Below, one piece after another: positions 32,626 to 41,556 of a DNA stretch of 64,000 nt. The translations under genes were made by a program, and so were the position numbers. The stretch is from Virgibacillus litoralis (GTDB lineage Bacteria; Bacillota; Bacilli; Bacillales; Amphibacillaceae). The stretch spans positions 124,001-188,000 of the forward strand of contig NZ_JAGGKK010000004.1 in assembly GCF_017873675.1 (NCBI RefSeq), in the 5' to 3' direction. Under the pieces are notes generated by a model that had not been told where the DNA came from, did no database searches, and was given only the letters and a program-made list of their open reading frames with translations. How positions within the stretch are numbered: the first letter of the stretch is position 1; each line of letters starts with the position of its first letter.

Positions 32626-33369
32626 TTACATCATAATTCCACCATCAACGTGCAGTACATGGCCATTAACATAATCTGCTTCATTTGAAGAAAGGAACAA
32701 GTAGGCGTTAGCTATATCCTCTGGACGCCCTAATCGTCCCATTGGAATTTGTTCCTTCATTTGATTAATCACTTTATCTGGCACGCCAGCAACCATACCG
32801 GTTTCCGTGAACCCTGGAGCAACTGCATTGACATTTACCCCTTTTCTTGCAAGCTCTTTTGCCCACGTCTTAGTCATGCCAATTATTCCAGATTTAGCTG
32901 CCGCATAGTTAGTCTGCCCGACATTTCCATAGGTGCCTGATACGGAAGAAGTATTGACTATTTTTCCTTTTCCCTGCGCAGTCATGGACGGCAGGACAGC
33001 CTGCGTACAATGGAACACACCATTCAGATTTACATCAATTACTTGCTGAAATTGTTCTGGTGTCATTTTTGAAAGCATCGCATCTCTTGTAATTCCAGCA
33101 TTATTGATTAATATATCAACCTTTCCATATGTCGATAATACTTCATCGACCATCGCATCAACACTTTCTCGATCAGCTACATTTACTTGAACGAATGTAC
33201 ATTTCATACCTTCTGATTGAAGTTCACCTTCTCGCTCTTTACCACTAGCTTCATCAAAGTCAGCAATAACAACCTGCGCCCCTTCGTTTGCAAAAGTTCT
33301 TGCTGCCTGTAAGCCGATGCCGTTTGCTGCACCTGTAATAATGGCTACTTTATCTTGTAATCTATTCAT
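32626..33369 (-). CDS. 3-oxoacyl-ACP/acetoacetyl-CoA reductase-like SDR (FabG/PhaB family)
   Basis: 247 aa classical SDR: cofactor motif TGAANGIG, NNAGITRD, Ser in NTSSVSGTYGNVGQTN, catalytic YAAAK, and C-terminal HVDGG. FabG/PhaB enzymes interconvert 3-oxoacyl and (R)-3-hydroxyacyl thioesters with NADP(H). With the MaoC hydratase of the same cluster, which also uses the (R)-isomer, it could run an (R)-specific beta-oxidation arm. AAGGACG site seven bases before ATG. A dispersed repeat copy sits between it and the hydrolase gene. Confidence 0.87.
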   Translation of the reverse strand: MNRLQDKVAIITGAANGIGLQAARTFANEGAQVVIADFDEASGKEREGELQSEGMKCTFVQVNVADRESVDAMVDEVLSTYGKVDILINNAGITRDAMLSKMTPEQFQQVIDVNLNGVFHCTQAVLPSMTAQGKGKIVNTSSVSGTYGNVGQTNYAAAKSGIIGMTKTWAKELARKGVNVNAVAPGFTETGMVAGVPDKVINQMKEQIPMGRLGRPEDIANAYLFLSSNEADYVNGHVLHVDGGIMM

Positions 33370-33408
33370 CTTTCTACGTCCTTTCTGCTATACATTAGCC
33401 TTTTGTTT

Positions 33409-33471
33409 AAAAAAGTGGCTTATCGCCGTAAAAATGGCGAAAGCCTTAATTGCATTTATGCAGTAAAAAAG
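33409..33471. repeat. Dispersed intergenic repeat, copy B
   Basis: Full-length copy, plus orientation. First half is an imperfect palindrome GGCTT-A-TCGCC / GGCGA-AAGCC with an 8-base loop; second half CTTAATTGCATTTATGCAGTAA is the conserved tail. It lies between two genes of the acyl operon. Confidence 0.8.
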
Positions 33472-33474
33472 TAT

Positions 33475-34380
33475 TTATACCTTCTTACTGGTTAAAAAGA
33501 AGTCTTCCATGAGCTCCAAAAGGTTATCAAGATCATCAATCAGTGGTGAATGTCCGCTTCCGGTTAGTTCTTTGTAAATTGCTTTTTCTCCGTAATCCTC
33601 GATAAGCTCATCTGTCATTTGTTTTGTAACAACAAGGTCTTCATCACCCCAAGCAATTATTACCGGGATACTTATATTCTTGATTTTGTCCTGACCTTCC
33701 GTAAGCCCGTTATGAACACTGCTTAGATTGAAGATATTTAATACTTGGTATGTCTCAGCCAGATTCCGCTGTGTTGTCATATCAGCTAAATATTTTTCAT
33801 ACCTTGCTTGATCAGGCTTATCTTTTCGGTAAATTAACATATCCCACGTTTGCTTAAGTAAATCAAAGTTCTTTGTGTCATATGCATTTTGAACAACTTT
33901 CGTTTTACCATCCTGCTTAACTTGCTCCAAGGTTTCAAGCCGATTTGATGTTACTGGCAATCCATCTGCTCCAGTTTCAAAGTAAGCATATCCTCGTGAA
34001 GATGCGGAGGCTAGTAAAAATAGATGTGTCGCATAATCAGGATAATCAGCACAAAACTGCTGGGCAACCGCTCCTCCAAGCGACCATCCTACAAGTGAAA
34101 AGTCCCGCAATCCAATTTCATCAACAAACAGTTTTAAGTCATTCGAGAAATCCATTATCGTTTCTATCGGCTTGTTGTAGGATGATTCACCAAACCCACG
34201 CAAATCTACTGCATATACTTTAAAGTCTGGTGATAGATTTTCAATCACCAAGTCCCAATGAACCGATGATGTCATATTCCCATGAATCAGTAATACGTTT
34301 TTACCCCCGCCTTCTCGCTCACGATATGCGATTTCTTCACCATTAGACAATGAAATTTTGTTCAACAATACGTTTGACAT
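33475..34380 (-). CDS. Alpha/beta hydrolase
   Basis: 301 aa alpha/beta-fold hydrolase. Oxyanion-region HGNMTSS, nucleophile S100 in GWSLGG, acid D248 (or D246) in AWGDEDLVV, His277 in GSGHSPL form the triad. Sequence resembles C-C bond hydrolases and haloperoxidase-like esterases; exact substrate unknown. In this cluster it could hydrolyse a CoA thioester, a lactone or a beta-diketone intermediate. Located directly after the first KAS III-like gene (15 bp). Confidence 0.85.
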   Translation of the reverse strand: MSNVLLNKISLSNGEEIAYREREGGGKNVLLIHGNMTSSVHWDLVIENLSPDFKVYAVDLRGFGESSYNKPIETIMDFSNDLKLFVDEIGLRDFSLVGWSLGGAVAQQFCADYPDYATHLFLLASASSRGYAYFETGADGLPVTSNRLETLEQVKQDGKTKVVQNAYDTKNFDLLKQTWDMLIYRKDKPDQARYEKYLADMTTQRNLAETYQVLNIFNLSSVHNGLTEGQDKIKNISIPVIIAWGDEDLVVTKQMTDELIEDYGEKAIYKELTGSGHSPLIDDLDNLLELMEDFFLTSKKV

Positions 34381-34395
34381 AAGACTAGCCTCCCT

Positions 34396-35406
34396 TTATT
34401 TTCCCCATTGAATCACATTGGCTCCCCAAGCATAACCAATTCCAGCAGAAACAAGTACTATGATATCACCATCCTTAAGCATATCACGGTCTTCTGCAAG
34501 CTCAAGTGAAATAATTTGATCCATTTGGCCGATATGCCCATAATCTTCAAGATAAATAGATTTACTATAGTCAACACCAAGCTGATCCAACACGTATGTA
34601 TGCGCAGATCTCTTCATGTGCAGCATCGCAACATAGTCAATATCATCTTTTGTATGACCGCTTTTGTCCAGTGCCTTCTCGATGCACGTTATAAAGTTAT
34701 CCATTGATTTTTGTTCCAGCCGTTTTTTCATTCCTGGTGGATCCAATACATCCAGCTGATATAACCCTGCATCTAGGGTTTCTTTTGTAATTGGATTTTT
34801 CGTACCACCTGTTGTAACAACTACATCCTCAGAAAAAGAACCATCCGTAATCATATGGGTTCCAAGGAGCTGGTTTTCAGTGTGATTCTTTTGTAAGATC
34901 ATTGCGCCACCACCAGCTCCAAGGTTGAACATGAATCGGGTACGAGGATTCTGATAGTTAATAAAATCGACATTCCGGTATCCACCAGCTAACAAGACGG
35001 TATTTATATCTGGATCAGCTAACATCATATCTTTAGCCAGCTTTAGTGCCATTATCGTTGTCCCGCACCTTAATGCCGTATCAAATGCCCATGCATTAAC
35101 TGCGCCAACCTCATGCTGCAGCTTTATTCCAGCAGTCCATAAGGGATATTCTTTATGTTCTTCCCCAATATAGACCACAACGTCAATTTCCTTAGGGTTC
35201 AAATTCACTTTAGCTAATGCATTTTTAGCAGCAAATATCCCCATTGCACATGTATGATCATCTTCGCCAGGAACAGGTTTTTCTCTAATTCCCATTTTTT
35301 CTTCAATAACTTCAATTGGGAGTCCGGACTGTTTAGCTAAATCTGCTGATGTAAGCTTCTTTTCAGGAATGTACACCCCTGTACTTAAAACACCTACTGT
35401 TTCCAT
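34396..35406 (-). CDS. KAS III-like thiolase-superfamily protein 1 (apparent Cys-His-His site)
   Basis: 336 aa protein with the FabH/KAS III two-layer fold. Catalytic Cys114 in DTALRCGTTIMA; His263 in AMLHMKRSAH. Where FabH has the GNTSAAS asparagine, this protein has His291 in DYGHIGQMDQ. This suggests it is not a normal fatty-acid initiating synthase but an acyltransferase, a condensing enzyme using CoA substrates or a thiolase-like lyase. ATG at 35404-35406 is preferred over GTG nine bases upstream, since GAGGTG overlaps the latter. A diverged paralog lies at 40145-41146 in the same operon, with the transporter genes between them. Confidence 0.83.
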   Translation of the reverse strand: METVGVLSTGVYIPEKKLTSADLAKQSGLPIEVIEEKMGIREKPVPGEDDHTCAMGIFAAKNALAKVNLNPKEIDVVVYIGEEHKEYPLWTAGIKLQHEVGAVNAWAFDTALRCGTTIMALKLAKDMMLADPDINTVLLAGGYRNVDFINYQNPRTRFMFNLGAGGGAMILQKNHTENQLLGTHMITDGSFSEDVVVTTGGTKNPITKETLDAGLYQLDVLDPPGMKKRLEQKSMDNFITCIEKALDKSGHTKDDIDYVAMLHMKRSAHTYVLDQLGVDYSKSIYLEDYGHIGQMDQIISLELAEDRDMLKDGDIIVLVSAGIGYAWGANVIQWGK

Positions 35407-35416
35407 ATCCGACACC

Positions 35417-36397
35417 TCATTTTTTAGACAATCCTTTAGTTACTCGATTAGAAAACTTGGATTGTATTGTTCCGGCAATACCTAACGGGAAGAAAATAAC
35501 AGCTAAAATATAAACTATCCCATATAAAATAATCCAGCGTTCGAAAATCCAATGCACGTCAGCTAAGTCGGACAGCCAGTGGTGAGCAAATTCTACCAAT
35601 CCCGCACCAATCAGTGGACCAACAAGCGTTCCAACCCCACCGATTATTGTCATTAATAAGGCATCCAGCGTAACGTCTATTGCAAATACACTTGTATCAA
35701 TAAACCGCAATGACAATATATATAATACCCCGGCAAAACTTGCAATCACCCCAGCTATTACACTAACAATCACTTTGTAATGAAGTACCTGAAATCCTAA
35801 TGACTCTGTACGGTTTTCATTTTCTCTAATAGCCACCAGTACTTTACCTAATGGTGACTTCGTAAATCGCCTCAGTCCAAAAAAGAGTACTACAAGTGAA
35901 ATGAGACAAATCATATACATCGTTCCCGAGTCTCGAAGGAACTCTGGCAATCTAAACGTGAACCCTTCTCCGCCACCGGTCAAACTGGTCCATTTTTCGG
36001 CAGCTACCAGAAAAAGGCCAGCCAGTGCCAAAGTCAGCATGGCATAAAAGTGACTTTTAAGCCGAAGGGTGAGTATACCGACGATAAAACTGACAATCGC
36101 AGCGATAATTATCGCAACTAAAATCCCAGCAGCTAAAGAAAGCAGTGTTGAATCGTTTAGGTCCATCACTATTGCAGCTGAATACGCACCAATCCCAAAA
36201 AACATTGCATGACCGAATGAGATAATACCGGTGTAACCTAAAAGTAAATCATAACTCATCGCAAATATACCAAAGATAAAGATCTGCATAACCATAAATA
36301 GCATACTGCGTCCTGTAAATATGAATGGGACAATAATTAATAACAAAGCAATGGCTATATAAATCCAGGTACTCTTTTCAATATGTCGTAAATTCAT
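35417..36397 (-). CDS. Branched-chain amino acid-type ABC transporter permease (LivM family)
   Basis: 326 aa, about eight to ten membrane helices, with the LivM signature GYTGIISFGHAMFFGIGAYSAA and TLRLKSHFYAMLTLAL. One of two permease subunits of the importer encoded here. The family carries branched-chain amino acids, urea and various carboxylates; the context with CoA ligases favours an organic acid. AAGGGGTGAG site; 8 bp after livH-like gene. Confidence 0.9.
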   Translation of the reverse strand: MNLRHIEKSTWIYIAIALLLIIVPFIFTGRSMLFMVMQIFIFGIFAMSYDLLLGYTGIISFGHAMFFGIGAYSAAIVMDLNDSTLLSLAAGILVAIIIAAIVSFIVGILTLRLKSHFYAMLTLALAGLFLVAAEKWTSLTGGGEGFTFRLPEFLRDSGTMYMICLISLVVLFFGLRRFTKSPLGKVLVAIRENENRTESLGFQVLHYKVIVSVIAGVIASFAGVLYILSLRFIDTSVFAIDVTLDALLMTIIGGVGTLVGPLIGAGLVEFAHHWLSDLADVHWIFERWIILYGIVYILAVIFFPLGIAGTIQSKFSNRVTKGLSKK

Positions 36398-36405
36398 TGA
36401 TTATC

Positions 36406-37266
36406 TCACCCCTTCACCTTAAATAATCCTTCTGGTCTAAAGATAAGTACTGCTGTCATCAGCAGCATATTTACCGCTAATGATAAAGCTGGTACATAAT
36501 AAGCCATAAATGCTTGCGTCAGCCCTACTAAAATAGCTGCAAATAAAGATCCTTTAAAACTGCCCATTCCGCCTATTACAACTACAATAAATGCTAATAT
36601 CCCAAACTCAAGACCCATTTCTGCATATATAACCCCTGAATATGGCGCCATAAGCATTCCACTCAGCGCCGCCATCGCTGCACCAACCATGAAAACAGCC
36701 ATAAATACAAATTGGATATTTATTCCGAGTGATTGTACCATTTCTTTATTCATGACCCCCGCTCGAACAATTAATCCAATTCGCGTACGTTTTAAAATAA
36801 ATGTAGTGAGCGCAAATATAAATATTCCGACTGCTATGATAAATAATCGATATTTAATGAGGATGATATCACCCATCATAAAGCTCCCATCAAGAAATGC
36901 CGGGGGGACTGCGGATTTTTGCTCTGGTCCAAAAACGACCTTAATCAATTCACCAAGCACGAGCATAAGCCCTAATGTAATCAGAATCTGTTGAATGTGA
37001 TTACCGTAAACCGGTCTGATGATTAAAAACTCCGTGATTGCTCCCAAAATCAGCCCCGTTACAATAGCAGCAGCAATGCCAAGCATAAAACTTCCGGTTA
37101 GATTGTAGACCCATACACCGCTGAATGCACCCCAAACAAATAAACCACCATGTGCAAAGTTTAAAACATCCATTAAACCAAAGATCAGTGTAAGTCCTGC
37201 CGCGAGAAGGAAAACCAGCATACCAGTCGCAAGTCCATTGATTGCCAAACTAACTATTAAATCCAT
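36406..37266 (-). CDS. Branched-chain amino acid-type ABC transporter permease (LivH family)
   Basis: 286 aa hydrophobic protein with the LivH N-terminus (INGLATGMLVFLLAAGLTLI, FGLMDVLNFAHGG) and the VVIGGMGSFKGSL loop contacting the ATPase. Pairs with the LivM-like permease. GGAGGGG ribosome site; 12 bp after the LivF-like gene. Confidence 0.9.
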   Translation of the reverse strand: MDLIVSLAINGLATGMLVFLLAAGLTLIFGLMDVLNFAHGGLFVWGAFSGVWVYNLTGSFMLGIAAAIVTGLILGAITEFLIIRPVYGNHIQQILITLGLMLVLGELIKVVFGPEQKSAVPPAFLDGSFMMGDIILIKYRLFIIAVGIFIFALTTFILKRTRIGLIVRAGVMNKEMVQSLGINIQFVFMAVFMVGAAMAALSGMLMAPYSGVIYAEMGLEFGILAFIVVVIGGMGSFKGSLFAAILVGLTQAFMAYYVPALSLAVNMLLMTAVLIFRPEGLFKVKG

Positions 37267-37278
37267 ACCTTCCCCTCC

Positions 37279-37986
37279 CTATGCAATACCTAGATATTTT
37301 TTCATTAATGCTTTGTCATTTTTTAATTCATCCATCTGGCCATTATGAATTGTTTGCCCATCATCAATAATATAAAAACGATCGCCAATTTTACTTGCCA
37401 TTAGAAAATTCTGTTCCACCAGCAAAATGGTCGTTCGTTCCTTCATTTCCTGAATCGATTCCATTACTTTTTCCACAATTATCGGGGCGAGTCCTTTACT
37501 AGGTTCATCAATTAGTAACAATTCATTTTCATTTACATATGCTCTCGCAATTGCGAGCATTTGCTTTTGTCCTCCACTTAATTGTCCACCTGGTTTTTTC
37601 CAGAACTCTTTAAGATCCGGAAATAGTTCAAGAACCCATTCCATGCGCTCTGTTGTCTCTTCATCTTCTGTTTTGATAGCAACTTTTAAGTTTTCCCCCA
37701 CGGTCAGATTATCAAATATTCCTTGATCTTCAGGAACATAGCCAATACCTTGCTGGGCTATTGAATGTGTTTTTAACTGCCCAATTTGTTTGTCATTATA
37801 GATAATCGATCCTTTCGAAGCCTGATTTAATCCCATAATCGTCCGTAAAGTAGTTGTCTTGCCGGCACCATTTCTGCCAAGCAGTACGGTTACTTCACCT
37901 TTTGGTACCGCAAATGAAATGTCATGTAATATGTGGTATTGCTGTATGTATGCTTCAACCTGTTGTAGCTCAAGCAAGCTGCTCAT
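37279..37986 (-). CDS. ABC transporter ATP-binding protein (LivF family)
   Basis: 235 aa ATPase. Walker A GRNGAGKTTTL, signature LSGGQKQMLAIARA, Walker B LLLIDEPSKGL, H-loop region LLVEQN. LivF subgroup is recognised by its short size and AYVNENE region. Overlaps the LivG-like gene by 17 bp, implying coupled translation. AGGAGG before ATG. Confidence 0.92.
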   Translation of the reverse strand: MSSLLELQQVEAYIQQYHILHDISFAVPKGEVTVLLGRNGAGKTTTLRTIMGLNQASKGSIIYNDKQIGQLKTHSIAQQGIGYVPEDQGIFDNLTVGENLKVAIKTEDEETTERMEWVLELFPDLKEFWKKPGGQLSGGQKQMLAIARAYVNENELLLIDEPSKGLAPIIVEKVMESIQEMKERTTILLVEQNFLMASKIGDRFYIIDDGQTIHNGQMDELKNDKALMKKYLGIA

Positions 37987-38737
37987 CGTACATGCCTCCT
38001 AGATATGCTGACTGAACCGTTTCATTCTCAATTATCTCTTCAGGTGTTCCCTTTGCTAATAGCTCCCCATGAAATAACACAAGTACTTCATCAGATAAGT
38101 CCATAATCATGTCAATTTTATGTTCAATTAGCACAATTGTCCGATCTTCATCTTCCTTAATCTTTTTAATCACTTCGATAATTGCCGGAACCTCTTCAAG
38201 AGACATCCCCGCTGTAGGTTCATCAAGCAAAAGGACCTCTGTATCCAATGCCAGCAGCATCGCCATTTCAAGTTTTCTTTTTTCACCATGTGCGAGGTTC
38301 ACAGCACGTAAATCAGCTTTTGTTTCCAGGAATACTCTTTCAAGAAGCTCCATTGCCTTTTCTTCAAATTGTTTGTAATACTTGAAATGTGCAATCATTT
38401 GATAACGAACCTTTGCTTGGGATTGCACCGCTAATCGAACATTTTCAAGTACTGTCAGATTAGGAAAAACATTTGTAATTTGAAAGGACCTTCCTATTCC
38501 AAGACGAGTTCGCTTAGTCGTTGATAGTTTTGTAATATCTTGATCCTTATAAAGAATTTGACCATTTGTTGGAGATAATTGGCCACTCAGCAGGTTAAAC
38601 AACGTCGTTTTCCCCGCACCATTTGGGCCAATAATGGAGGTGAACTTCTTTTCGGGGATTTGTACGGAAATATGGTCAACAGCTGTATGGCCACCAAATG
38701 CTATAGCCAAATCTTTTGTTTCCAATATTGCGGTCAT
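37970..38737 (-). CDS. ABC transporter ATP-binding protein (LivG family)
   Basis: 255 aa ATPase. Walker A GPNGAGKTTLFNLLSG, signature LAHGEKRKLEMAMLLA (LivG type instead of LSGGQ), Walker B LLLDEPTAGMSLEE, switch His in VLIEHKIDMIM. Pairs with the LivF-like protein. GGAGG upstream of ATG. Confidence 0.92.
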   Translation of the reverse strand: MTAILETKDLAIAFGGHTAVDHISVQIPEKKFTSIIGPNGAGKTTLFNLLSGQLSPTNGQILYKDQDITKLSTTKRTRLGIGRSFQITNVFPNLTVLENVRLAVQSQAKVRYQMIAHFKYYKQFEEKAMELLERVFLETKADLRAVNLAHGEKRKLEMAMLLALDTEVLLLDEPTAGMSLEEVPAIIEVIKKIKEDEDRTIVLIEHKIDMIMDLSDEVLVLFHGELLAKGTPEEIIENETVQSAYLGGMYDEQLA

Positions 38738-38765
38738 TGTTTGTTCCTCCCTGTAAAGTTAATGG

Positions 38766-38804
38766 TGGAACAGCCCCCGCCACATTAGGCAAGGGGATGT
38801 TCCA
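38766..38804. promoter_or_regulatory. Intercistronic stem-loop between binding-protein and ATPase genes
   Basis: TGGAACA-G-CCCC (38766-38777) pairs with GGGG-A-TGTTCCA (38793-38804): 11 pairs with one mismatch and a 15-base loop, without a U-tract. It lies 11 bp past the binding-protein stop. Such hairpins often protect the 3' end of the binding-protein message or attenuate downstream genes, giving excess binding protein. Confidence 0.65.
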
Positions 38805-38815
38805 AGTTTGGTCAG

Positions 38816-40063
38816 TTAATTATTTTTAATTGGTGGTGCAGTTTCCTCTGGGGATAAGACTCTCTCTAGTACTGGTATTGGATAATCATGCTCATCACTT
38901 TCTTCTAACGTGACAGCATATAATGATTGTAATGCCTGGTGATCTTCTGGACGGAATGTCATCGTTCCTTTAGGCGATTCGAAGCTCATCCCTTCCATTG
39001 TCTCTATCAGTTTATCTGCCGATGTATCTCCTTCTGAGTTCTTAAGCGCCTCCACAACTGATATTGCCGCACTCATACCTCCAGGTGTAAATAAATCTGG
39101 TACTTCACCATCAAAACGTTCCTTATGTTCATTTACCAGCCAATCATTTACTTCATTATCAGGTAATGAGTGATGGTATACCGTAAACCCTGCCATCCCA
39201 ACCAAAGGCTCCATTGTTGGCAATGTAGCGATATCTGCTACACCAGTCGAGATTTTTATACCTTGTTCCTGTACTTTCATGTCAGCTATCTGATTCCAAG
39301 GTGTATTTGCCCCTGCCCAGATAACATATAAATAATCTGGCTCTGATTCTATAACTTTTTGAATATTCGCTGTGAAATCTGTAGCTGCAGGATCCGCATA
39401 TTCTTCATGACTTATTTCTGCACCCAGATCAGTTGCCGCTTCCTTAAATGCTGCAACTCCGTCCTGCCCAAATGCAGAATCAGGAGCAAGTGTCGCAATT
39501 TTCACCCCTTCATCAGCAATTGCTGCTGCACCTGCAACAGCATCCTGAGATGAATTACGACCTGTTCTAAAAATATAATCGTTGTACTCTGAACCTGTAA
39601 TACTGTCCGCAACAGCTGGTTCCACAACCATAATTGTTTCATATTCTTCTGCCAGTGGTGTCACTGCTAAGGTATCACCAGAACTCGATGATCCAACAAG
39701 GAAATCCACATTTTCATCCTCCAGCAGACCAATTGCTTTTTGACGGGCAACTTTCGGATCTGTTTCAGTATCCTCAAAGACTACTTCAATTTTTTTACCT
39801 GCAACTTCCATTGTTCCGTCAGTTGCATAGTCAAGTCCTAGCTCAAATCCCTTTCTGGTTTGCTTCCCATAAGCTTCCAGTGCACCAGTTAATGAAGCAA
39901 GAACTCCAATTTTAACGGTTTCAACTGTTGCTTCCCCTTCTGTATCACTTCCATTAGATGAATTTTCGCTTTCACCAGAAGCATCTTCATCCCCACATGC
40001 TGTCACAAATACAGCAATTAACAGCATGATAAACAGAAACCCAGTTATACGTTTTACATTCAT
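38816..40063 (-). CDS. Periplasmic-type substrate-binding lipoprotein (LivK family)
   Basis: 415 aa. Signal MNVKRITGFLFIMLLIAVFV ending in lipobox VTAC (Cys23), then a Ser/Glu/Gly-rich linker and a type I periplasmic-binding fold (ETVKIGVLASLTGALEAYGKQ, VVEPAVADSIT, TLAPDSAFGQDGVAAF, VYHHSLPDN). Related receptors bind amino acids, amides or aromatic/alicyclic carboxylates. Ligand not predictable. Preceded by the second KAS III-like gene and followed by a stem-loop. Confidence 0.9.
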   Translation of the reverse strand: MNVKRITGFLFIMLLIAVFVTACGDEDASGESENSSNGSDTEGEATVETVKIGVLASLTGALEAYGKQTRKGFELGLDYATDGTMEVAGKKIEVVFEDTETDPKVARQKAIGLLEDENVDFLVGSSSSGDTLAVTPLAEEYETIMVVEPAVADSITGSEYNDYIFRTGRNSSQDAVAGAAAIADEGVKIATLAPDSAFGQDGVAAFKEAATDLGAEISHEEYADPAATDFTANIQKVIESEPDYLYVIWAGANTPWNQIADMKVQEQGIKISTGVADIATLPTMEPLVGMAGFTVYHHSLPDNEVNDWLVNEHKERFDGEVPDLFTPGGMSAAISVVEALKNSEGDTSADKLIETMEGMSFESPKGTMTFRPEDHQALQSLYAVTLEESDEHDYPIPVLERVLSPEETAPPIKNN

Positions 40064-40144
40064 TACTTGTTTCCCCCTTTTTAAATGGTTGTTTCACTTG
40101 CAGTTATCATAAACAATTTAAGTTACATAGAAGTAACAACTCTA

Positions 40145-41146
40145 CTATTCCTCCAGCCAGCGAATTACCGTAGCTGCCCATGTATACCCGGTTCCAGCGG
40201 AGACTGCTACAGCAATATCCCCTTTTTTAAGTAATCCTTTTCCCTCAGCAATGTGAAGTCCATAACAGGGATCCAGCGCTGACATGTGCCCGAAATGGTC
40301 TAAATAAACAGCCTGGTTCTCGTCTAACCCCAATTTATTCAGTAATTCATGAAACATCGACTTTTTTGTATGGAGCGGCAATAGAACTTTTAAATCTTCG
40401 AGCTTTACACCACTTCTTTCTAAGGCTGTTTCAATTACTTTTATAAAATTTGGTATCGATACTGGATCAAGACGTTGTTTCATGCTTAACGAATCTGGGA
40501 CGTCGATATAATGAGATTTATCATCAACAACCTTTTGACTGACTGGATGTACAGATCCTGAACCAGGAACTAAAACGTCCTTACTAAATGAACCATCTGT
40601 GATAATCGACGAACCTAAGATTTCACTTTCAGCAGCGTCCCTTGATACTAAAGCTGCAGCTCCACCATCAGCAAAATTAAACATAAAACGCGAACGTGGA
40701 TTATCATGATTGATAATCATCGACTCTTTGGAGCCACCGGCAAGCAGTATGTTATTAATGTAAGGATCAGAATTTATCATATCCTTAGCAACTTTAAGTG
40801 CTAACGGAAAACAAGAGCTTACATTCATCATTTCAAATGAATAGGCATTTATTGCTCCTAACTCATACTGAATCCTGGAGGACGCTGTCCAAACCTGATA
40901 ATCTTTAAAAGGACTCCCAAAATAAATAACGACATCAATAGACTCTGGTTTTATATCTTCCAGGACCTTTTTCCCGGCAGCAATCGCTAAATCTGATGCA
41001 TGCATATTAGACGAAGCCACTCTTTTTTCCACTAGACCAAATTTTTCAATTATAATATTTTCCGGTATTTCTGTTTTAACAGCCAGTTCAGCTGCAGTCT
41101 CTATTATGTCCGGTGTGAATATGCTGGTTGCTTTTATACCTGCCAT
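40145..41146 (-). CDS. KAS III-like thiolase-superfamily protein 2 (apparent Cys-His-His site)
   Basis: 333 aa paralog of the protein at 34396-35406. Cys112 in NVSSCFPLALKVAKD, His259 in LLPLHTKKS, and His287 in LDHFGHMSALDP at the place of the FabH asparagine. The two share the N/RF-MFN-GG-A, ITDGSFS-D and GH motifs but differ widely elsewhere, so they may form a heterodimer or serve different chain lengths. ATG overlaps the MaoC stop (TAATG). Confidence 0.83.
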   Translation of the reverse strand: MAGIKATSIFTPDIIETAAELAVKTEIPENIIIEKFGLVEKRVASSNMHASDLAIAAGKKVLEDIKPESIDVVIYFGSPFKDYQVWTASSRIQYELGAINAYSFEMMNVSSCFPLALKVAKDMINSDPYINNILLAGGSKESMIINHDNPRSRFMFNFADGGAAALVSRDAAESEILGSSIITDGSFSKDVLVPGSGSVHPVSQKVVDDKSHYIDVPDSLSMKQRLDPVSIPNFIKVIETALERSGVKLEDLKVLLPLHTKKSMFHELLNKLGLDENQAVYLDHFGHMSALDPCYGLHIAEGKGLLKKGDIAVAVSAGTGYTWAATVIRWLEE

Positions 41147-41556
41147 TATCCCTGCTCCTTTTTCGGAAGCTTCATAACCCCGTTACCATCCAGCACGGTG
41201 CTCCCGCTCTGATTTCGACAAGTTGTCTGTAGGGTTAACAATCTTGAATCTTCGTCTATTTTGACTACTTCTGCATAAGCGGTTATGGTGTCACCTATAT
41301 ATACTGGTTTGGTAAAGGTCAATGATTGTGATACATAGATGCTGCCCGGACCTGGTAAGTGCATACCTAATAGCCTTGATAACATGCTGGCGGTCAGTAA
41401 ACCATGACTAATTCTTCCACCAAAAAATGTATTCTCAGCATATTCCTGATCGGTATGAATTGGGTTATAATCTCCACTAAGTCCAGCAAACATAATAAAG
41501 TCTGTTTCGGTTACTGTTCTGGAAAATTGCGCTGACTGGCCTATTTCAAAATTCAT
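41146..41556 (-). CDS. MaoC-like (R)-specific enoyl-CoA hydratase
   Basis: 136 aa hot-dog protein of the PhaJ/MaoC group. Catalytic dyad Asp29 and His34 in LSGDYNPIHTD, followed by FGGRISHGLLTASMLS. PhaJ proteins hydrate trans-2-enoyl-CoA to (R)-3-hydroxyacyl-CoA. ATG at 41554-41556 with GGGGTGA, 11 bp inside the upstream ligase gene; it overlaps the next gene as TAATG, so three genes are tightly coupled. Confidence 0.88.
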   Translation of the reverse strand: MNFEIGQSAQFSRTVTETDFIMFAGLSGDYNPIHTDQEYAENTFFGGRISHGLLTASMLSRLLGMHLPGPGSIYVSQSLTFTKPVYIGDTITAYAEVVKIDEDSRLLTLQTTCRNQSGSTVLDGNGVMKLPKKEQG

